Assembly: GCF_015694705.1 (NCBI RefSeq)
Contig: NZ_JADQDR010000006.1
Location: 1-64,000 of the forward strand
DNA length: 64,000 nucleotides
Reading direction: 5' to 3'
Origin: Pontibacter rufus
GTDB taxonomy: Bacteria > Bacteroidota > Bacteroidia > Cytophagales > Hymenobacteraceae
The position numbers and the translations under genes are program-made. The notes under the pieces were generated by a model. The model saw nothing but the letters and a program-made list of their open reading frames with translations, was not told the origin of the DNA and did not search any database. Below, one piece after another: positions 61,195-64,000 of the stretch. Position 1 is the first letter of the stretch; each line of letters opens with the position of its first letter.

Positions 61195-64000
61195 ATGATT
61201 GCACCATTCGGGGACACAAAGGAGATAAACAACCATAGCTTATACATGCGGTTATTTTTACCCCTGCTTTTCATTTTCATTTTCCTCGGCGCATCTGTTG
61301 GGAAAGTTTTTGCCCAGGGTTGCCAGACGCCAACTGTTACCCTGCCGGCTGATATGAGTTATTGTGGCTCCCAGACAATTGCCTTCAGCAGCACAAATTC
61401 AGCCCATAAGCCATCTTATTCCGGTACTATCACGGCCTACAGCTGGTCGGTTGACGGTGTTGTGAAAGCAACTGACAGCAATCCGTCCTTCAGCTTTCCG
61501 GAGGGCCGTACTTACCAGGTAAGTATCACCGTAACCAGTAGCTGCGGGACTGCTACCGATACGCAGGTGATTACTGTAGATGCACGCCCCAAAGCGCCGG
61601 TGGTTGAGAATGGCGGTATGTGTACCGGATCAGCAGGTACGCTGTGGGTAACCAGCCCCAATCCTGACTTGATATACAAGTGGTATAATGTAGCCTCAGG
61701 TGGCACGCCACTGGTATGGGGCGATACTTATACCACCACCGTGACCGGCACTTATTACGTCGAAGCAAGTACACGGGGGGGCTGCACCAGTTCTACCCGC
61801 ACCATGGCGACGCTCACAGCCTCATCTCCCACGGGCAGCGGAGGCGCCCTTAGCGTCGGCACACAACAGATATGCAGCGGCGATTCTCCAGGCCAGATAT
61901 CAGGCAATGCCCCCAACTCGAGCTTTATGACGTACCAATGGTACCAGAGCACTACCGGAGCTGATACGGACTTTTTCCCTATTTTATCTGCCAGAAACAA
62001 AGACTATACCCCAGCCTCTTTATCCCAGACTACCTGGTTTAAGAGAATTGCCTATAATAACTATTGCGGTGAAGAGTCTAATGTTCTTAAAATAACAGTA
62101 ATTCCTCGTCCGATATTACCTGTTGTGGGAGATGTGGTTATTTGTTATGGCTCACAGGCCTCTTTCAGGGTTGCCAATGCAGATATAAATACTGTTTACA
62201 AGTGGTATGCCACTGCCACCAGTACCACGGTCATCGGCACTGGGCCTACCTATACTACGGCGCAGAACCTGACGGCCAATACCAGCTTTTTTGTAGAGGC
62301 CTCTACTACTTCAAACAGCATCTGTACCACCACCACAGCGCGGGTGGAAGCAAGAGCAACGGTAACCCCGCCGATTACCAACAATACAATTTCAGCAGAC
62401 CAGGCGCTGTGCAGCGGGGGCACACCGGCGCCTTTAACAGGTTCTGCGCCGCAGGGTGCCGGCGGAAGCTATACGTACCAGTGGCAGCGCAGCGAGAATG
62501 GTTCTGATTTTATAGATATAGCCGGTGCCAATGCCAGGGATTTTGCCCCGGGGCAGCTCTCCACTACAACCTGGTACCGCCGCAAAGTCACATCGGCCAG
62601 TTCATGCCCGGAGGTAATAAGTAACACCATCCGTATCGGTGTATCGCCATTGCCTGTGTCCATCAATATAACAGAACCGGTAACTTCCTGTGCCGGCTCG
62701 GGTACCACTATTACTATCACCAATGCCGACCCTGCCGCCTATACTTACCGCTGGTATGATGTAGCCACAGGAGGAAGCATTTTAAGTACCGGCAGCTCTT
62801 TCCCGACAGGCCCGCTTACCTCCGATAAAACTTATTATGTAGAGGCCACCACCGCAGCAGGCTGTATCTCAAACCGCCGACCTGTTACGGTTACGGTTAC
62901 TAACATTCCTGCCAAACCCGTGGCAAACGGTGTTGTGGTATGTGCAGGCAGCAGCGCCACACTGGTAGTTAACCCCACCGATGCCACCCTCTTCTACAGG
63001 TGGTACAACAGCGCAGGAACGCTGCTTGCTACCGGCAGCAACTATGTTACCGGCCCTGTTTCAGCAAACACTACCTTTTATGTTGAAGCCGTAACCAAGG
63101 CATCGCCGGGTTGTACAAGCCCGAAAGAAGCTGTAACTGTAACGGTTCTGCAGCCAATCAGCAATAATACTATTACTGGCAACCAGGCACTATGCTATGG
63201 CGAAACACCCGCCGCGTTGGTGGGGAGTATACCGCAAGGCGGCGGAGGCGGCTATACTTACCAGTGGCAGTACAGCGAAGACGGCACTTTATTTACGGAC
63301 ATTGCCGGCGCGACAGGCAGAGATTATGCCCCCGGCGCACTTTCTACCACTACCTGGTACCGCCGGCGTGTAAGCGCCACAGGCACCTGCTCCCCCATAC
63401 TTAGCAGCGCAATTAAAATTGAGGTAAACCAGTTGCCTTCTGCACCCGATGTTCCGGGTACAACTATCTGCACAGGCACAAAAGCCACCTTACAGGTAAC
63501 ATCTCCAGACGCCAACTTAACTTATAAATGGTACACGGTGGCCACAGGCGGCACAGCTGTGGCCGCAGATGTTACCAGCTTCACGACCGACATACTTACT
63601 TCAGACAAAACATACTATATTGAAGCAGTAAGCGGATTTGGCTGCATAAGCGCTGCCCGCACCCCGGTAACTGTTACGGTTGTACAACTGCCGCCGGTAC
63701 CGGTTGCAGATAATGTAACTATATGCGCCGGCGGCACGGCAACGCTTTCAGTGCTGTCTCCTGCTTCAGGGCTGACGTACCAGTGGTTTGATGCGGCCCA
63801 AGGCGGCACTTTACTGGCCACCGGCACCAGCATAACCACCAAACCACTTACAGCCGGCACTACCTACTATGTGCAGGCAGCAACCAGTACCGGTTGTGCA
63901 AGCCCCATGCGTAAGGCCGTTGCAGTAACCGTAATACCCCTGCCAGCTATACCGGACGTGGCAGGAGCCACCATCTGCTCGGGAAGCAGCACTACTTTGT
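61195..64000 (+). CDS. Start of a giant surface adhesin with alternating Ig-like modules (runs off the window)
   Basis: An unbroken frame of over 930 codons with no stop before the edge. The signal peptide (RLFLPLLFIFIFLGASVGKVFAQ) suggests the start may be ATG 61246 rather than 61195. A first PKD-like domain (to about residue 125) is followed by repeats of two module types: type A of about 82 residues (CxGSxATL, YKWY, GTTYYVEA, GCxS) and type B of about 93 residues (LCSGGTPAPL, YTYQWQ, TTTWYRR). The order begins A-B-A-B-A-A-B-A-A-A. Secretion by T9SS and a role in adhesion or gliding are inferred; a C-terminal sorting domain would lie outside the window. Confidence 0.85.
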   Translation, partial: MIAPFGDTKEINNHSLYMRLFLPLLFIFIFLGASVGKVFAQGCQTPTVTLPADMSYCGSQTIAFSSTNSAHKPSYSGTITAYSWSVDGVVKATDSNPSFSFPEGRTYQVSITVTSSCGTATDTQVITVDARPKAPVVENGGMCTGSAGTLWVTSPNPDLIYKWYNVASGGTPLVWGDTYTTTVTGTYYVEASTRGGCTSSTRTMATLTASSPTGSGGALSVGTQQICSGDSPGQISGNAPNSSFMTYQWYQSTTGADTDFFPILSARNKDYTPASLSQTTWFKRIAYNNYCGEESNVLKITVIPRPILPVVGDVVICYGSQASFRVANADINTVYKWYATATSTTVIGTGPTYTTAQNLTANTSFFVEASTTSNSICTTTTARVEARATVTPPITNNTISADQALCSGGTPAPLTGSAPQGAGGSYTYQWQRSENGSDFIDIAGANARDFAPGQLSTTTWYRRKVTSASSCPEVISNTIRIGVSPLPVSINITEPVTSCAGSGTTITITNADPAAYTYRWYDVATGGSILSTGSSFPTGPLTSDKTYYVEATTAAGCISNRRPVTVTVTNIPAKPVANGVVVCAGSSATLVVNPTDATLFYRWYNSAGTLLATGSNYVTGPVSANTTFYVEAVTKASPGCTSPKEAVTVTVLQPISNNTITGNQALCYGETPAALVGSIPQGGGGGYTYQWQYSEDGTLFTDIAGATGRDYAPGALSTTTWYRRRVSATGTCSPILSSAIKIEVNQLPSAPDVPGTTICTGTKATLQVTSPDANLTYKWYTVATGGTAVAADVTSFTTDILTSDKTYYIEAVSGFGCISAARTPVTVTVVQLPPVPVADNVTICAGGTATLSVLSPASGLTYQWFDAAQGGTLLATGTSITTKPLTAGTTYYVQAATSTGCASPMRKAVAVTVIPLPAIPDVAGATICSGSSTTL

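Overview
The window looks like chromosomal DNA of a Bacteroidota bacterium of the order Cytophagales, probably close to Hymenobacteraceae such as Pontibacter. The genus is inference. What supports it: promoters of the form TTG-N18..20-TAnnTTTG, an alternative complex III (Act) operon joined to an aa3-type oxidase, type IX secretion (T9SS) proteins (PorP/SprF and a C-terminal sorting domain), GSCFA, DUF983 and DUF420 family proteins, and lipid A/heptose genes of a Gram-negative envelope. No phage, insertion sequence or CRISPR array was seen.

Layout. 1-527: four tandem leftward promoters driving something beyond the left edge, then the purA terminator. 528-5885 (minus): stringent response and nucleotide block spoT, fur, a STAS protein, a MazF-type toxin-antitoxin pair and purA. 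6091-10042 (plus): tRNA-Leu, trigger factor, clpP and clpX. 10210-13774 (minus): lpxB, a QueD/PTPS enzyme and an iron/cobalamin-type permease plus binding lipoprotein. 13830-14795 (plus): hldD. 14873-22062 (minus): a large outer-membrane barrel protein translationally coupled to an NtrY-like sensor kinase.

22128-39043 (minus): one respiratory operon of about 17 kb: actABCDEF, oxidase subunits II and I, heme A synthase, heme O synthase, two subunit III-type proteins, subunit IV, SCO1, DUF420, a small CAMC protein and DUF983. A near-consensus promoter at 39091-39120 starts it and fixes the actA start at 39043. 39522-40671 (plus): rpsF-rpsR-rplI.

41077-48106 (plus): a GSCFA protein, a DUF255 thioredoxin-like protein and a TolB-propeller/amidohydrolase, separated by intergenic DNA rich in palindromic repeats. 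48414-56058: an MFS transporter, a serine hydrolase, a DsbA-family protein, a TerB-like glycine-rich protein with a possible 40-residue membrane peptide, and an OmpA/barrel pair. 56685-64000: a T9SS-sorted Ig/PKD protein, a PorP/SprF protein and the start of a giant modular adhesin that runs off the right edge.

Points most worth a second look: a heptamer (AAGTATA/TATACTT) strongly over-represented across genes and spacers alike; two or three families of short palindromic repeats; the four-promoter array at the left edge; a six-heme ActA; a small CAMC-motif protein among oxidase assembly genes; and the barrel/kinase pair.
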